A DNA stretch of 64,000 nucleotides. Origin: Tubiluchus corallicola (taxonomy: Eukaryota > Priapulida > Priapulimorpha > Priapulimorphida > Tubiluchidae). A program made the position numbers and the translations under genes. The notes below the pieces were generated by a model. The model was not told the origin of the DNA, searched no databases, and worked only from the letters and a program-made list of their open reading frames with translations. Positions 11,001 through 21,102 of the stretch are shown in pieces. Location: positions 124,001 through 188,000 of the forward strand of contig JAQGDQ010000244.1 of NCBI GenBank assembly GCA_030141605.1, written 5' to 3'. How positions within the stretch are numbered: position 1 is the first letter of the stretch; every line of letters starts with the position of its first letter.

Positions 11001-12228
11001 GCCAGTTCATGACCGTATAGCCATGGATGATGGACTTCTCGTGGTAGGCTGTCGCTTAATCATACCACGCTCCATGCGTCGCACAATACTACATGAACTT
11101 CACGCTAGCCACCAAGGAAAGGAAAGAACTAAACAACGGGCCAGAATGGTAGTTTACTGGCCCAACATAGACAATGACGTGGAAAATGTGGTCCGTTCAT
11201 GCCGTGAGTGCCAAGAAGAATTACCGTCTCATTGCAAAGAACCAATGGTCACTCATTTGAAACCCACATTTCCTTTTGAATACTTATCCGCTGATCTCGC
11301 CACCTATGCTGGTAAAGATTTTCTTATCGCTGTTGACCATCTTTCTGGATGGCCATTCGTGTATGAACTTAGTACACATGCAGATGCCAGTCGTGTTATA
11401 AGTGCAATGCGGAAGATATTTTGCCAGACTGCTGTCCCAACTGTTCTGTGGACTGATGGAGGACCTCAATTTACTGCTGCTAAATTTCGCGATTTTCTCA
11501 TTCGATGGGGGGTGAGACATCATACTAGTACTCCTCATTATCCTCAGTCCAACGGACGTGCTGAAGCAGCTGTGAAATCTTTAAAAAAGATTTTGAAGCG
11601 ATGCTGGAATGCTAAAACACGTCATGTCGATGAAGATAAATGGACGGCAGCTATGTTACAATACCGCAATACACCCGCTGCTAATGGGAAGTCGCCTGCC
11701 CAAGTATTGTTTGGACACAATGTTCAAGATGTGCTTCCGGCACATCGACGTGCCTTCGCACCAGAGTGGCAGCGCTCCTTCCAGCAAGCAGAAGCCAAAT
11801 CTACCGAGCTGCAGGAGTCACTCGTTGAGCGATACAACCGTGATGCAAAGCCTCTCAGTACTTTAGATGTTGGTGCTCACGTACTCGTGCAAAACCATCA
11901 GACAAAGAGATGGGACTTAAGAGGTGTTGTTGTTGAAATTGGTAGACACAGAAAGTACTACATCAAAATGGATTGCAGTGGACGAGTACTTACGCGTAAT
12001 CGCCGTTTCATTCGCCGCAGGTATCCCGTCCTGCCTCCGGAACACAAGGGAGTCATCGTAGAGGATCCGCCTCCACATATGCATGATCGACCTATACTTG
12101 CGCCATCAAATAATTTACCAGATGATCGCATTCCACCCGTGCCAGATGTTTGTGCCCCGCCAGTTCACCGCACGAGATCAGGACGACCAACACGTCCACC
12201 AACGAGATTCATTCAAGAGACATTTTGA
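8047..12228 (+). CDS. Gag-Pol polyprotein of Ty3/Gypsy retrotransposon
   Basis: A single 1,393-residue frame encodes all retrotransposition functions. The Gag region occupies about residues 1-230. Two zinc knuckles follow (C-x2-C...H...C near 239-253, and a canonical C-x2-C-x4-H-x4-C near 259-275). A retropepsin has active-site DTGAS at 329-333. Reverse transcriptase spans about 475-660, with the catalytic aspartates in IVDDF (641-642). RNase H begins near TDAS (787-790). Integrase has an HHCC zinc site (H near 1019-1022, CRECQ near 1051) and a D,D(35)E catalytic triad read as D1083, D1137 and E1173. An integrase tail ends the protein. Gag and Pol are fused without frameshift or stop, which occurs in some Gypsy lineages. 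No chromodomain was recognised. The product would form cytoplasmic virus-like particles and insert cDNA in the nucleus. Confidence 0.95.
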   Translation: MEGNVNVPDGNAPPAVVHTFDFRTASVARPDMLDLSIHRGEHFRLWRTKWDSYFELSGLSTAQNRTQYNALIVNCSDDTLKVILNLGLPDAEKQNVPRILHEIERYVRGIINVVVERRNFHQRVQREGENVDDFITDIRELAKSCEFCDTCLPSLIRDRIVVGIRDEGTIRKLLSQDNLSLEHAVRICRADEAAKQHCEQIKSVPMINKTAARRKSQYKRYKSVQQGAQTASTSQCAKVCGNCGSLHASRDRCPAKGKTCGNCGKLNHFQAVCRSKTKKSSFQPRRTESQLSVIQLTGLFQVAAQENPPTVKVKVTSLNGNILYNMLPDTGASVCAGGLDFLYALGENTANIDKPVHQPVAVDGHHVTVVGTLPCKIMLEDKWFEDSFHIIPQMTGAVLSWKATKALNLVPANYPTPLANSTSVNVMRSLQPPKSPIPAPRKSAMAKTTAEDLMEQFPTVFDGFIRKMPGEEFRISLTDDAKPFAVNAPRRIPFAYRDKLKRELDRLQEQNIITPVTEPTEWCAPIVVAPKEDKESVRICCDLSHLNKYVKHERYCSQTPAEVVTEISAHDANFFTVIDALKGYHQCPLSEESQHLTTFITPFGRFKYLRAPYGISSISEHYNRRMDEAFQGLKGYKRIVDDFVIYDKDQAEHVQHVKQFLQRCQDRQIAINREKFRFSQTKVKFAGFILSKDGYEIDPSMTQSIRDFPIPKNVTDLRSFFGLVNQLGSFTNCIADVLAPLRPLLSKKNDFLWDKSHDKAFAESRKLLSNSPVLSYYMPGQPLQLHTDASKLNGIGYVLRQYYPDRTWRVIQAGSRFLTDTESRYAPIELEMLAAVWAMSKCRLFLEGAQKFELVVDHKPLKPILDSHRLDEIDNPRLQRMKIKIMPFNFRTTWCAGELHKAADALSRSPVSAPDETDHENDLEMNSFLHIIRSLSLDESNLDIRIENLKRECATDPEYQDLIQYVLNGFPEKRSELPLQLRPYWPVHDRIAMDDGLLVVGCRLIIPRSMRRTILHELHASHQGKERTKQRARMVVYWPNIDNDVENVVRSCRECQEELPSHCKEPMVTHLKPTFPFEYLSADLATYAGKDFLIAVDHLSGWPFVYELSTHADASRVISAMRKIFCQTAVPTVLWTDGGPQFTAAKFRDFLIRWGVRHHTSTPHYPQSNGRAEAAVKSLKKILKRCWNAKTRHVDEDKWTAAMLQYRNTPAANGKSPAQVLFGHNVQDVLPAHRRAFAPEWQRSFQQAEAKSTELQESLVERYNRDAKPLSTLDVGAHVLVQNHQTKRWDLRGVVVEIGRHRKYYIKMDCSGRVLTRNRRFIRRRYPVLPPEHKGVIVEDPPPHMHDRPILAPSNNLPDDRIPPVPDVCAPPVHRTRSGRPTRPPTRFIQETF

Positions 12229-12314
12229 ATTTATGTTACATAACATACATGTTGCGTATTACCAGATTAAATGTGTGGTGAAATTTGAATTCCTTCATTT
12301 GTTCTTAAGGACTT

Positions 12315-12324
12315 AAGGGGGAGA
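12315..12324 (+). promoter_or_regulatory. Polypurine tract of the Gypsy element
   Basis: AAGGGGGAGA immediately precedes the 3' LTR, the expected plus-strand primer site for reverse transcription. Confidence 0.8.
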
Positions 12325-12519
12325 TGTGCGGGTTTTGTGTTAATAGCACTGCTCGTGCGTAAGTAACGGCAGTGCGTTTTCTTGTGAAGAAATGATTACT
12401 GCATGTGCCATCTTGCGTTGCTTTCCACTGTGCAAGTATCTTATGTAATGTCATACATTTACTCATAATAATATTTCCAAGCAACCTAAATATGTGTTCG
12501 TGTCTTTGGGAATAAAACA
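12325..12519 (+). repeat. 3' LTR of the intact Gypsy element
   Basis: A 195-bp LTR with the same length and, by eye, the same sequence as the 5' LTR, followed directly by the CTACT duplication. Confidence 0.95.
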
Positions 12520-12646
12520 CTACTACTACTACTACTACTACACTACTACTACTACTACTGCTACTATTACTGCCACTACTACTGCTACTATTACTGCCAC
12601 TACTACTGCCACTACTACTGCACTACTACCACTACTACTGCTACTG

Positions 12647-12695
<49 letters not shown>

Positions 12696-12705
12696 GACTA
12701 CTACT

Positions 12706-12735
<30 letters not shown>
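12520..12735 (+). repeat. (CTA)n microsatellite, right part, impure
   Basis: CTA/CTG/CCA/ATT/CGA trinucleotides continue beyond the element. This half carries many interruptions, whereas the left half (7727-7803) is nearly pure. Confidence 0.9.
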
Positions 12736-12736
<1 letters not shown>

Positions 12737-13087
12737 TAATGTGTTTAAAATATCATATTTACACGTAAATTGCAATTTGCACTAAAAATATCCACAGCTC
12801 TAAAGATATTACCGCGAATGTTTTTTTCTTTATTATAAGACTTTGTTTCACTGTAAAATCTATCTTTAATAACACGCAAATTCTACTATCGAATGCGTGT
12901 TTACAAAACAATACACGAAAAGCTTTAACTTTGATTATTATCATTGTACAAACATATATCACGTTTATATTAATAAGTATTTATGATGATTCTATAAGAC
13001 ATTATAATAAGTGTACTCCTTTCCGAAAAAATCAAAAACCTTTAAATAATTTAATATAAAATGTATAAAGCTATCGACTAACTGTGG
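12736..13087. other. Short spacer downstream of GT14 copy A
   Basis: AT-rich DNA between the microsatellite and the stop codon of the minus-strand glycosyltransferase; it probably includes the 3' UTR of that gene. Nothing else was seen. Confidence 0.4.
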
Positions 13088-16000
13088 TTAGGTAACAGGA
13101 ACTGTTAACCTAACGTGATTTTCATAAAATGCTAAGTTGATTTCTTGTGGATGGTGCGTCCGATGTTGGTGATATTCTTCTAAACAGTCCAAAGCCGTTG
13201 GTTGATAATTTCGGTAAAATTTGTTTGCGAAAAATCTATGTTTAAATTTCGATTGCAGAGTATGCAGATCACCTACGCCCAGTACGCAGACAGCGCGTAC
13301 GAATTTCCCTCGGCACTCTTCCTCGGTTCTCCATATTACTGCGCGCGCAAGAAAATTGGAAGATGTCTTCACTCCTAGAACACAATTAAAAAAAAGGTTT
13401 ATAGTTGAAAACAGCCCAACTTTATTAAAACGTTTACATTAAAAAGTTCAAATCATGCCAAACGTTTCGACAGGCTACTGCTGTCACAACCAGTGTTACA
13501 AACATACAGCCAGTTTATATAGTCAGAGCCTAATATGCACTAATTAAGCAGTCAACAGAAGCCAAATAGGTAATGAATAAGCAGACCAGTAAAGAATTTA
13601 TACAACAACAAAATAAAATTTAATAGCTAAGTGCTTAAAAATAAAGTTAAAGGAATTGAACTGCTTTGTACTTAAGAAAAGTCTTATTAAGGTGCGTAGA
13701 TAAATTTTCTTTTATTAATAAGTCCCAGTTATTTGTAGTTCTGGTCGCAATGCGGAAATTATTAAAATCATCTTTGTGGCCAGAGGCACACAAATATGGT
13801 TATTATTGCTGGATTGAGGAGAATTTTTTATTTCTTTTGCCAATTTAAAATTGGGTTAAAATTTAGGTTGATTAGTACACTTTCAGGTTTGCATAAAAAT
13901 GAGATTTAAATTTAAATGCACGTGTGCAAACCACCCTTCAAATGCTACAATGTCCAAGTATTATTTTGTCGCAAACGCCAGCTGCCATTACAGTTTTATT
14001 TGGAGTGCCTATGGTAAGCTGGAACCGATAGGCAATAATTGTATAATAATCGAAGTAATGCAATGCAACAGAGAATAGGTCTAAATACATTTGAGTAACA
14101 CGAAAAAACTTGAAATAAGTTTAGGTAGCATTGCGTAAAGTGTGAAAAAATAATCAGAGCATGCGTAGCGCACTCATTCACTAAAGTTTAAATTACCGCA
14201 TCTTGTACGCAATAACGTAACGTACGTGAGATTAAAAATGCGTTTTTTGGTGAATCAATGGTGCACACTGGGATGGCGATGCAGTGCTCTTTTACCAGAT
14301 GGAGTGAACATTTTAAGTTATTAAGAATTTTATTTTTTACTAACATCAGTTATTTTCTAACAGGTAAACGTTGTGCAAAGTAATATAGTTTTGTATAGAA
14401 AGTTTTTTAGATCTACTTTAAAATTGCCGTTTCTTTCCCTTCAGCTAATGTACATAGAGATGAATTGCATTTGTGGTGTGTCTTTAAACTTCAAGCTTGC
14501 GTCCGGGAAACGGAAGTGAAATGCTTATTGATTACTGGTTGCTTATTGTTGACGTTTTCAAAGTGATTCATTAAAAAGTGTCACTAGTCTCTCAGCTTGA
14601 CGTCATGACCATTGGCCAAGTCCAGTTTAAGGCAAAACCTGACCCAATCTTAATCTGTAGGTCAAAACAATCTACTCTTTAAAATATTGAAAGGAAACGT
14701 ACTATTTTTTTCAAAAAATTACTCACCTGAAAGAGTGATTACCACACAAACACAATTTCACGTTCGCGTCACTAGTACATCGCTGTTACATGCATTTCGC
14801 CATTTGATAGTTAGACGGGCACTAGCGCTTGTATTTCAGAAGCGCATTGCGCAAAACCAGGTGCTGTAACTCTTATTTCAGATGCGTTAGTTTGTGACGA
14901 ACTACACACGTGTGACAGCTCATGCGTGAGCACAGCTATAAATTTGAATTTTTGTCTTGAAACTTGCCTAAATTTAGTTCAACACACTGAATATCTTACA
15001 GTAACACTGTACTTCAATCTTCGCTTTCATAAACACGTGCAACACGTAGAACATTTTTGCCGTTAAAAATCATGTTAGTTTGTGATGTCATCAATAATTG
15101 GGCTCGCCCGCCGTTACTTAAGTTTTAAATCTATTAATTAATTATCAGAAGCGCTTTTGCAGTATTAATTGTGTTAAAATGTATAATTTTTTTAGCGGAC
15201 TTGACTTGAAAATAGGGTAGTATATGAAAAATCAGCATTTGTTTCTTTAACTTAGATTTTTTGAAGTTTTAAAACGACAGTAATACAGCGCTTATACACC
15301 ATATGTAGAACTTTCGGCTTATGCAGCTTGAATACTTACGACTTTGGCGACGCCTACTGACATTATGAGCAGCAGCGTACAATGTGCCCCACCACGCCTC
15401 GTCCGGATTCACGCTATCGCTCAGCCATATTAGAAGCTCTTTGGCTAACTGGCTAAACATGACAAACTCCAGAAACGATCTGCTAAACACACCGTATCTG
15501 CTCGACTTCCACAGAGTCAGTTTACTTGGTATCTCACTCTTTTTCAACTTTGTTTTTACGAGTTTCGAAAGATTGCTTGTGGCATTGTAGTGGCTGTAGA
15601 CTTTCATATTCGTTCTTTTGAGCACTAACGAATGTATGTATTGCTCTATCTCACTCTTGTTATACTGGTGATAAATTTTCAGTATTTTCACAAATTCCAG
15701 ATTGGTTTTGAGCGGAAATTCTTGAGCAGCGACATTTAAGTAGTACTTCCATCTTGGAGAGATTCTTAGCAATTCCTTGATACACAGGAGTTCTTCGGTT
15801 AGCTGACTAATACCAGTGTACGTCACAGTTACTGGATTCACAATTATCACGTTATGGAAGCACCTAGAAAGCTTTCTCATGAGTCTATGTGTTTCTAATG
15901 GTTCCTTCCCATCAACGTGTATGCAATAATAGTTTTGAGGCATGTATAAAGCACGCAGGAGTCTTTCAACTTCTAATATCTCACTTCGCATCATTATGCT

Positions 16001-18409
16001 GCGACAAATTAAAAATAACGATATAACGAAGCAATTCACTACAGATACAGATATAGACCCAAACAGACATTCTCAAAAATTTAAAGAATTTTAATCACTC
16101 ATAACGGTGAATACAGTGCGGTACAAGACCTTTTGCTAGGGGGTATAGTAGTATACAACAATTTGTTATATCAAAGTATTCCTCGCACAATAACGAATCT
16201 ATCATTCTCTCAAAATATAGAGTGGAAGGTTTGTACGCCCCACACAGTCTGCAAACTTGTATTAAAGAGAAAGTTGATTAAAAAGAAGAATATGTTATTT
16301 ACATAAATGATACATATATTAAAAGTATATTAAAATTTCATTTCAGCGTGCAAAATGTCTGAATTTATCATATGCGATAAAGTTTTACTGACAGAATTTA
16401 AAATTTGACATCTAAGATTAGAGACGTGATAACCTTAAAATGGTAGACATTGTTCTGTACACATATTGTGGAGGCTCGACTTTTGCCTCTTCGTATATTT
16501 AAAAAAACTACCGTAGCAGTGTAGCGGGCAGCTTATTGCAGTTTTATTACTAAATCCTTCTGACATTTTTCATGAACATTCAAATAAGCTTAACCTCCTA
16601 GAAGACTTGACTTTTCCTTTAAAAGAAAACCGGACGATTGTTTAGACTCAATCTCATTTTAATTTACTGTCCAAAATATACATTTTCTTGCCTATAAAAG
16701 TTAATAATTGTTTCTTATGTTTGAATAATTAGCTTAGAAAGTTAATTAACGACAACCGAACACAGCTATTGCTTACGTCAGAAACTAATCACAGTTTGTG
16801 CAATGGCAGGCATCTCCCTTGCGCGTCAAGCACGTTTGCGCTAGTGTTACTGCTTAAACGGATGATGTCACGAAAATGGCCTCTACATCATATGACGTCA
16901 GAAACTAACACGGCAGTTCATGATCATGGTTATCATGGGTACCGCCTTCTGTTGGTCGGCCACGCGCATGTGAAAAAAGGCACCGCTGCCAATCTCTGAG
17001 CCGCGCGTAGCTTGGAGAAAGTTTAACAAAATTTGAGTATCTGAGGTAATTATTATTTAATCTAAGCTTTGATTTAAGATAAGCTATTGTAGTTTTCAAT
17101 ATTTAGAGGATTCTTTATTCTGAACTCGTGTTTACACAATCGTGGTTGCTCCAATCCAGCGCCTCAAGATTGCATACTGTGCGAGATGTACGAAGCTTCT
17201 TCATAAAATTTTGAATGTATAATCGATTTGCTGTTGTTTTAGCAGTACTTTGATGTACCGTACTATTTACTCATTGCTTTTGCGCCCTCTAGCAAAATAT
17301 TGTATACCGCCACTTGTTAATTTGATTAATTTAACAGTTTAGTATTTCAGATAAAAACGTATTTTGTCGTTTTTGTCAGTTATAACGAAATAATTTAAAG
17401 ATTTTCAAATAATCATTATGTGGGTTTGGGTTTTAAAGAAAAGAGCAACTCTTCTAGGAGGTTAGGCTTATTTCAATGTTCGCCAAAAATATTAGAAGGA
17501 TTTAGTACTAAAACTGCAATAAGCGCCTTGTGTAATTAGTAAAATCACTTTAAAGTCGCGATCACTTCATGCTTGAGCGCTTCCATTTTCAATGCCCATT
17601 CTTCTTCCAATGACGTCATTCGCCTTGAAGAAAAGTAGCGCACTGTCAATCTTCCTCAAAAGTATAATATGTTTTTACAAAAAAAATAGATAGCTAATTT
17701 TGTAATTTTTTGTGTGAACATTAAGTAAGCTGCGGAAGTTTGAATTAGTTTAAGCAGTGCACGCTTACGGAAAGTCACGACACGCTTACGAAAAGTCACG
17801 AAGTCTCTCAATTACGTCATGACTTTCAAGTGAATGGCGGCATCTACCACGCCCGAAAATTTTTATTCAGAGGTAGTAAATTTTAAATTTATGCTTCATA
17901 GGCAATTCTTTGAAAATTTGTTTGTTATATTTTTCTAGATTCAATTGATAACAGTAAAATAAACCCAACATGCTGAGCGACTTGTTCTTTCCTTTAATTA
18001 AAACTTATAATAACTTTGGGACTTACGTAAAAGCAAGAGGAAACTGTTCTTCCTCATCTGATAATGGCTTCGAAGGGTAGTTCCGTTTTCGTCTAAACGC
18101 AGTGCAGTTCGCAATTTCAAAATCAAAATCACTCGAATTAAATAAAATCGACGATGATTTCTCGTCATACGCAACGGCTTTATCTATCTCAGCTTGATCA
18201 CCTTCGAACAAAGCCTGACAGTTGATAGTTTTGGTGGCACTTTCGTTCAAACCACTAGTCGCAAACGAACGCAATCTGTCAGTCACGTACAAAGCTTCTT
18301 CGAAATTTAATTTTCGATTATCACTAATTTTATTTATTATGAAGTAGCAACATATGATACACGAGCCCAAAGACAAGCTAAATATGCGACAGTTCCGCTT
18401 AGGTTTCAT
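13088..18409 (-). CDS. GT14 beta-1,6-N-acetylglucosaminyltransferase, copy A (3 exons)
   Basis: Join of complement exons 18409-18027, 15998-15340 and 13374-13088 (383+659+287 nt) gives 442 residues. All splice sites are GT-AG (donors GTAAGT, GTAAGT) and phases agree (2, then 1). An in-frame TAA (18425-18427) lies just before the ATG, fixing the start. Predicted type II Golgi enzyme: short cytosolic tail, signal anchor about residues 8-27, a stem with the family cysteine block (INCQALFEGD), then the GT14 catalytic domain (FPLAFTIMM, YYCIHVDGKEP, LNVAAQEFPLKTN, WKSSRYGVF, NPDEAWWGTL). The Glu in PDE matches the family's candidate catalytic base. Exon 3 encodes the conserved end (GKFVRAVCVLGVGDL, FFANKF). 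Length and order fit core-2-type GlcNAc transferases that branch mucin O-glycans. The exact acceptor cannot be assigned; closely related GT14 subfamilies are alternatives. A paralogue lies upstream at 21.4-27.1 kb. Confidence 0.88.
13660..13840 (+). repeat. Dispersed repeat, inverted partner at 19800-19995
   Basis: The TTTCTTTTATTAATAA block and the CAGAGGCACA block occur here and, reverse-complemented, near 19870-19950 with scattered changes. The short frames inside have no recognised domain. Possibly a fragment of a retroelement. Confidence 0.55.
13990..14480 (-). repeat. Dispersed repeat family copy 1
   Basis: The TTTTTTGGTGAATCAATGG / GTGCACACTGGGATGG segment and the TTGCCGTTTCTTTCCCTTC segment recur, inverted, at 21760-22210 and 26170-26600, and in this orientation at about 54930-55330. 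Identity is moderate; the ends are undefined. Confidence 0.5.
16531..17525. mobile_element. Foldback/long-TIR DNA element
   Basis: About 95-bp imperfect inverted arms at 16531-16627 and 17431-17525 share the blocks GCTTATTGCAGTTTTA, AAATCCTTCT, AAGCTTAACCTCCTAGAAGA and CTTTTCCTTTAAAA in opposite orientation. No transposase is present. The interior is largely the MITE-like repeat also seen at 31346-31894, so this is either one long-armed element or a nested pair. Confidence 0.6.
16604..17143 (+). repeat. MITE-like repeat, copy 1
   Basis: About 540 bp, strongly similar to 31346-31894 (shared CAGTTTGTGCAATGGCAGGC, GGATGATGTCACGAAAATGG and TTGAGTATC blocks). The left end carries the CCTTTAAAAGAAAACCGGAC terminus. 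The right terminal repeat is missing here but present in copy 2. Confidence 0.7.
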
Positions 18410-18798
18410 TTTTCTTCTTGCGTTTTAGGCCTTGTTTCTTCTCAAACACAAGCAGGTATGAATAAACAATAGCTAGGTAAACAATAGAGCTACATAACGT
18501 GTAACAGCACACAGTCTGTATTGTGGTAAGCCAACGCGACTGATAATCTATACTCGTGTAGATAAATATCTATACTCGTGTACATAATGTATGGTATCAC
18601 GTCTACCTACGCGCTACCTAGTTTTTTTGTATGGACTATGAACCGTCTTGTATCATATTATTTCTTATGATTGAATTTCATATGAATCACACGAATGCAA
18701 TGCAGAAACACGTGTTCAGGGGTTGTAACAGCTGAGAGTCAGCGTGTCATAGATTATTAATGGGTAAAAGTTTCGTGTATGTATCACAAATTTAAGGT

Positions 18799-18981
18799 AG
18801 TCTCTCTTTCTCTATCTCTCTCGCTCTCCCTCTCTCTCTCTTTCTTTCTTTCTGTCTTTCTCCTTCTCCCTCCTTCTCTTCTTCACTCTCTTTGTCTCAC
18901 TCTCTCCTTCACTCTCTGTCTCTTTCTCTCTCCCTCTCTCTGTCTCTCACTCTCTCTCTCTCTCTCACTCACTCAGTCTCT

Positions 18982-19014
<33 letters not shown>

Positions 19015-19034
19015 ACTCACTCAGTCTCTTTCTT

Positions 19035-19086
<52 letters not shown>

Positions 19087-19114
19087 TGCTCACTCAATCT
19101 CTCTCTCTCTCTCT
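18799..19114 (+). repeat. (CT)n pyrimidine microsatellite
   Basis: CT/TC dinucleotides with TTTC and ACTC interruptions. Serine/leucine-only open frames through it are artefacts of the repeat. Confidence 0.95.
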
Positions 19115-19328
19115 CAGACTTCAACACACAACATACTGATTCCTAGAGGCTGTGGCTCATTCATGTATTCAATGTGATGTCTTCCTGTATAACAGCACTG
19201 CATGGCGTACAATGTTTCAAAAACAGAGAAACATGAAACGAAAAAAGACTGTATCTCGGTATTTTCTTTTTCATAAACAATCTTTTTCAGGCAGACAGTG
19301 GAAAACATTGAAGAGCAAAATTGCACTG

Positions 19329-19505
19329 GGCTGGGTGGCTGAGTGGTCCAGATTTTGGAATGCAACCACGCATTCTTGAGTTCGAATCTAGCAGGGCATG
19401 TAACCTACATGTTATTCGTTATTTGTGTGTTGCTTCTTCAACTATATTATACAACTCGTTATTGCTAATGTCCGTTAGTGCTAAAATGGGCAACGATAAA
19501 TAAAA
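19329..19505 (+). mobile_element. tRNA-derived SINE
   Basis: Pol III-type box A (GTGGCTGAGTGGT, about 19335-19347) and box B (GAGTTCGAATC, 19378-19388) are about 31 bases apart. A non-tRNA body follows, ending in GATAAATAAAATTG. The acceptor stem cannot pair, so this is not a working tRNA gene. The head resembles a Ser/Leu-class tRNA. Confidence 0.65.
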
Positions 19506-19799
19506 TTGATCTTCTCTTTGTCTTTTGTGTTTGCTCAAAGTAGCTCAGAAGTTGGAAAAACATTTAAATACATGGAATACGTAAATAAAATGAACTCAAA
19601 AAAGTAAAATTTGTAGTAAAAATAAATAAATAAGTAAAAATAATAAGTAAATACCGATAATTATTAAAAATGTTACACAGATGATGCATTATGATTGATC
19701 AAAAAAGATTAACTGCTCAAAGTACCTTCATATAAATCAATTAATTACAAGTTATGCAGGTATGCACACTATTATTGAAAGAAACAAATTTTATTAAAA

Positions 19800-19995
19800 A
19801 TTTTAAAATACAAAATCATTCAATCCATAAATTATAAAATCTAGCATTCATGGCCATATTTGTGCCTCTGGCACAAGTCTGATTTTAATAATTTCAGCAT
19901 TGTGATAAAGTTACAACTAACTGGGATTTATTAATAAAAGAAAGTTTGGCCATGCGCCCTAATAAGCCTTCTCTTAATGTGCATTGTGCATATTA
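19800..19995 (-). repeat. Dispersed repeat, inverted partner of 13660-13840
   Basis: Reverse complement matches the block near 13700-13800, including AATAAATCCCAGTTAGTTGT-like and CAGAGGCACAAATATGG-like segments. Confidence 0.55.
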
Positions 19996-20696
19996 GTTCA
20001 ATTCAATTAACTTTGTTTTCAAACACTGAGCTACAGTTTTACTGTATCTTTTCTCTCTATATGTCTGTTTCTCTACGTCGTTGGCTTCTATATAAATTTG
20101 TATTAATAATACATAATAAGTGATTTTTCATGTACTGTAAGCTTGGTTTATGAAACTTGTTGCTACTAGAGTCAGGGCTGGATTTTGATTTTGTAGGCCC
20201 CTGGGCTACAGATACTGTGAGACCCCGGCCCCCAAAGTCACAATTAACAAAAGCATGAATGTTGGATACCTCAAATCAGTTTATTCGACTTCTACAACAT
20301 AATTCCAACATTAGACCCACATAGATGGGTGCAAGTCTAAGGCAACAAAGAGATATCTTATCTCTCTCAGATGAGATGTAGAGTGAATTTCTACAAAATT
20401 GTCTCATTATAATCAGAATTGCCATTGTGGTCGTACCAAACTTGAGAGCATGCTCATTGTTCACACCAGTAAGTGTTTGTGGCGTCTTCATACGTGAGCC
20501 ACATTCAGACTGGAGCAATATTAATCACCATGCCTGAGGAAATAGCTTCTAGCAACCGCAAAATGGCTAAAATGCAGTAAAATACAGTAAAATGCAAGTG
20601 CGGCTGAGACGTTCTGCCGTTTAGCCGTGTCCAGTGAGACGGACATTGGATTGAAAATTAGCACACACGCAAACATATTAAATTTTTCATGAACAG

Positions 20697-21102
20697 TGGA
20701 TGGGCTATAAACTTAATAGTCTTAAATCAGTTTTATGTTTGACTATCCACATTTTGCTGGATAGATAATCTTGACAGTGAGTGGGCTGTAAACTTAACAG
20801 TCTTAAATCAGTTTTATGTTTGACTATCCACATTTTGCTGGATAGATAATCTTGACAGTGGGTGGGCTGTAAACTTAACAGTCTTAAATCAGTTTTATTT
20901 TTGACTATCCACATTTTGCTGGATAGATAATCTTGACAGTGGATGGGTTGTAAACTTAACAGTCTTAAATCAGTTTTATGTTTGACTATCCACACTTTGC
21001 TGGGTAGATAATCTTGACAGTGGATGGGCTGTAAACTTAACAGTCTTAAATCAGTTTTATGTTTGACTATCCACATTTTGCTGGGTAGATAATCTTGACA
21101 CT
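20697..21102 (+). repeat. 81-bp tandem array, five units
   Basis: CTTAAATCAG recurs at 20721, 20802, 20883, 20964 and 21045, exactly 81 bp apart, with few differences between units. Because 81 is divisible by three, the minus strand stays open for 123 codons as a 27-residue repeat. I treat that as a by-product rather than a gene. Confidence 0.93.

Larger units (their letters stand above)
7804..12519 (+). mobile_element. Complete Ty3/Gypsy LTR retrotransposon
   Basis: A 4,716-bp element with 195-bp LTRs at 7804-7998 and 12325-12519, both TG...CA. I read the two LTRs as identical base for base. Flanks are CTACT on both sides, consistent with a 5-bp target duplication, although the microsatellite makes this ambiguous. 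A primer-binding site starts directly after the 5' LTR at 7999 (TGGCGCTGCGAGC). A purine tract AAGGGGGAGA (12315-12324) abuts the 3' LTR. The interior is one open gag-pol frame with no stop or frameshift. All structural hallmarks point to a recent and possibly still mobile copy. No envelope frame follows pol. Confidence 0.96.
13375..15339 (-). other. Intron 2 of GT14 copy A with dispersed repeats
   Basis: No exon evidence inside. It contains a repeat at about 13660-13840 whose inverted relative is at 19800-19995, a repeat at about 13990-14480 shared with three other introns or spacers, and a stretch at 14680-15130 resembling 25430-25800 in intron 1 of copy B. Confidence 0.6.
15999..18026 (-). 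other. Intron 1 of GT14 copy A with a foldback structure
   Basis: No coding evidence. It is dominated by a roughly 1-kb foldback element (16531-17525) containing a second repeat (16604-17143). Confidence 0.6.

Noticed and set aside
12494-12739. Thr/Leu-rich 81-residue frame
   Set aside because: Translation of the CTA-type microsatellite after the LTR.
18779-19177. Ser/Leu-rich protein frames
   Set aside because: Translation of the (CT)n microsatellite.
19329-19400. Functional tRNA gene
   Set aside because: Box A and box B are present but the acceptor stem does not pair and a SINE body follows.
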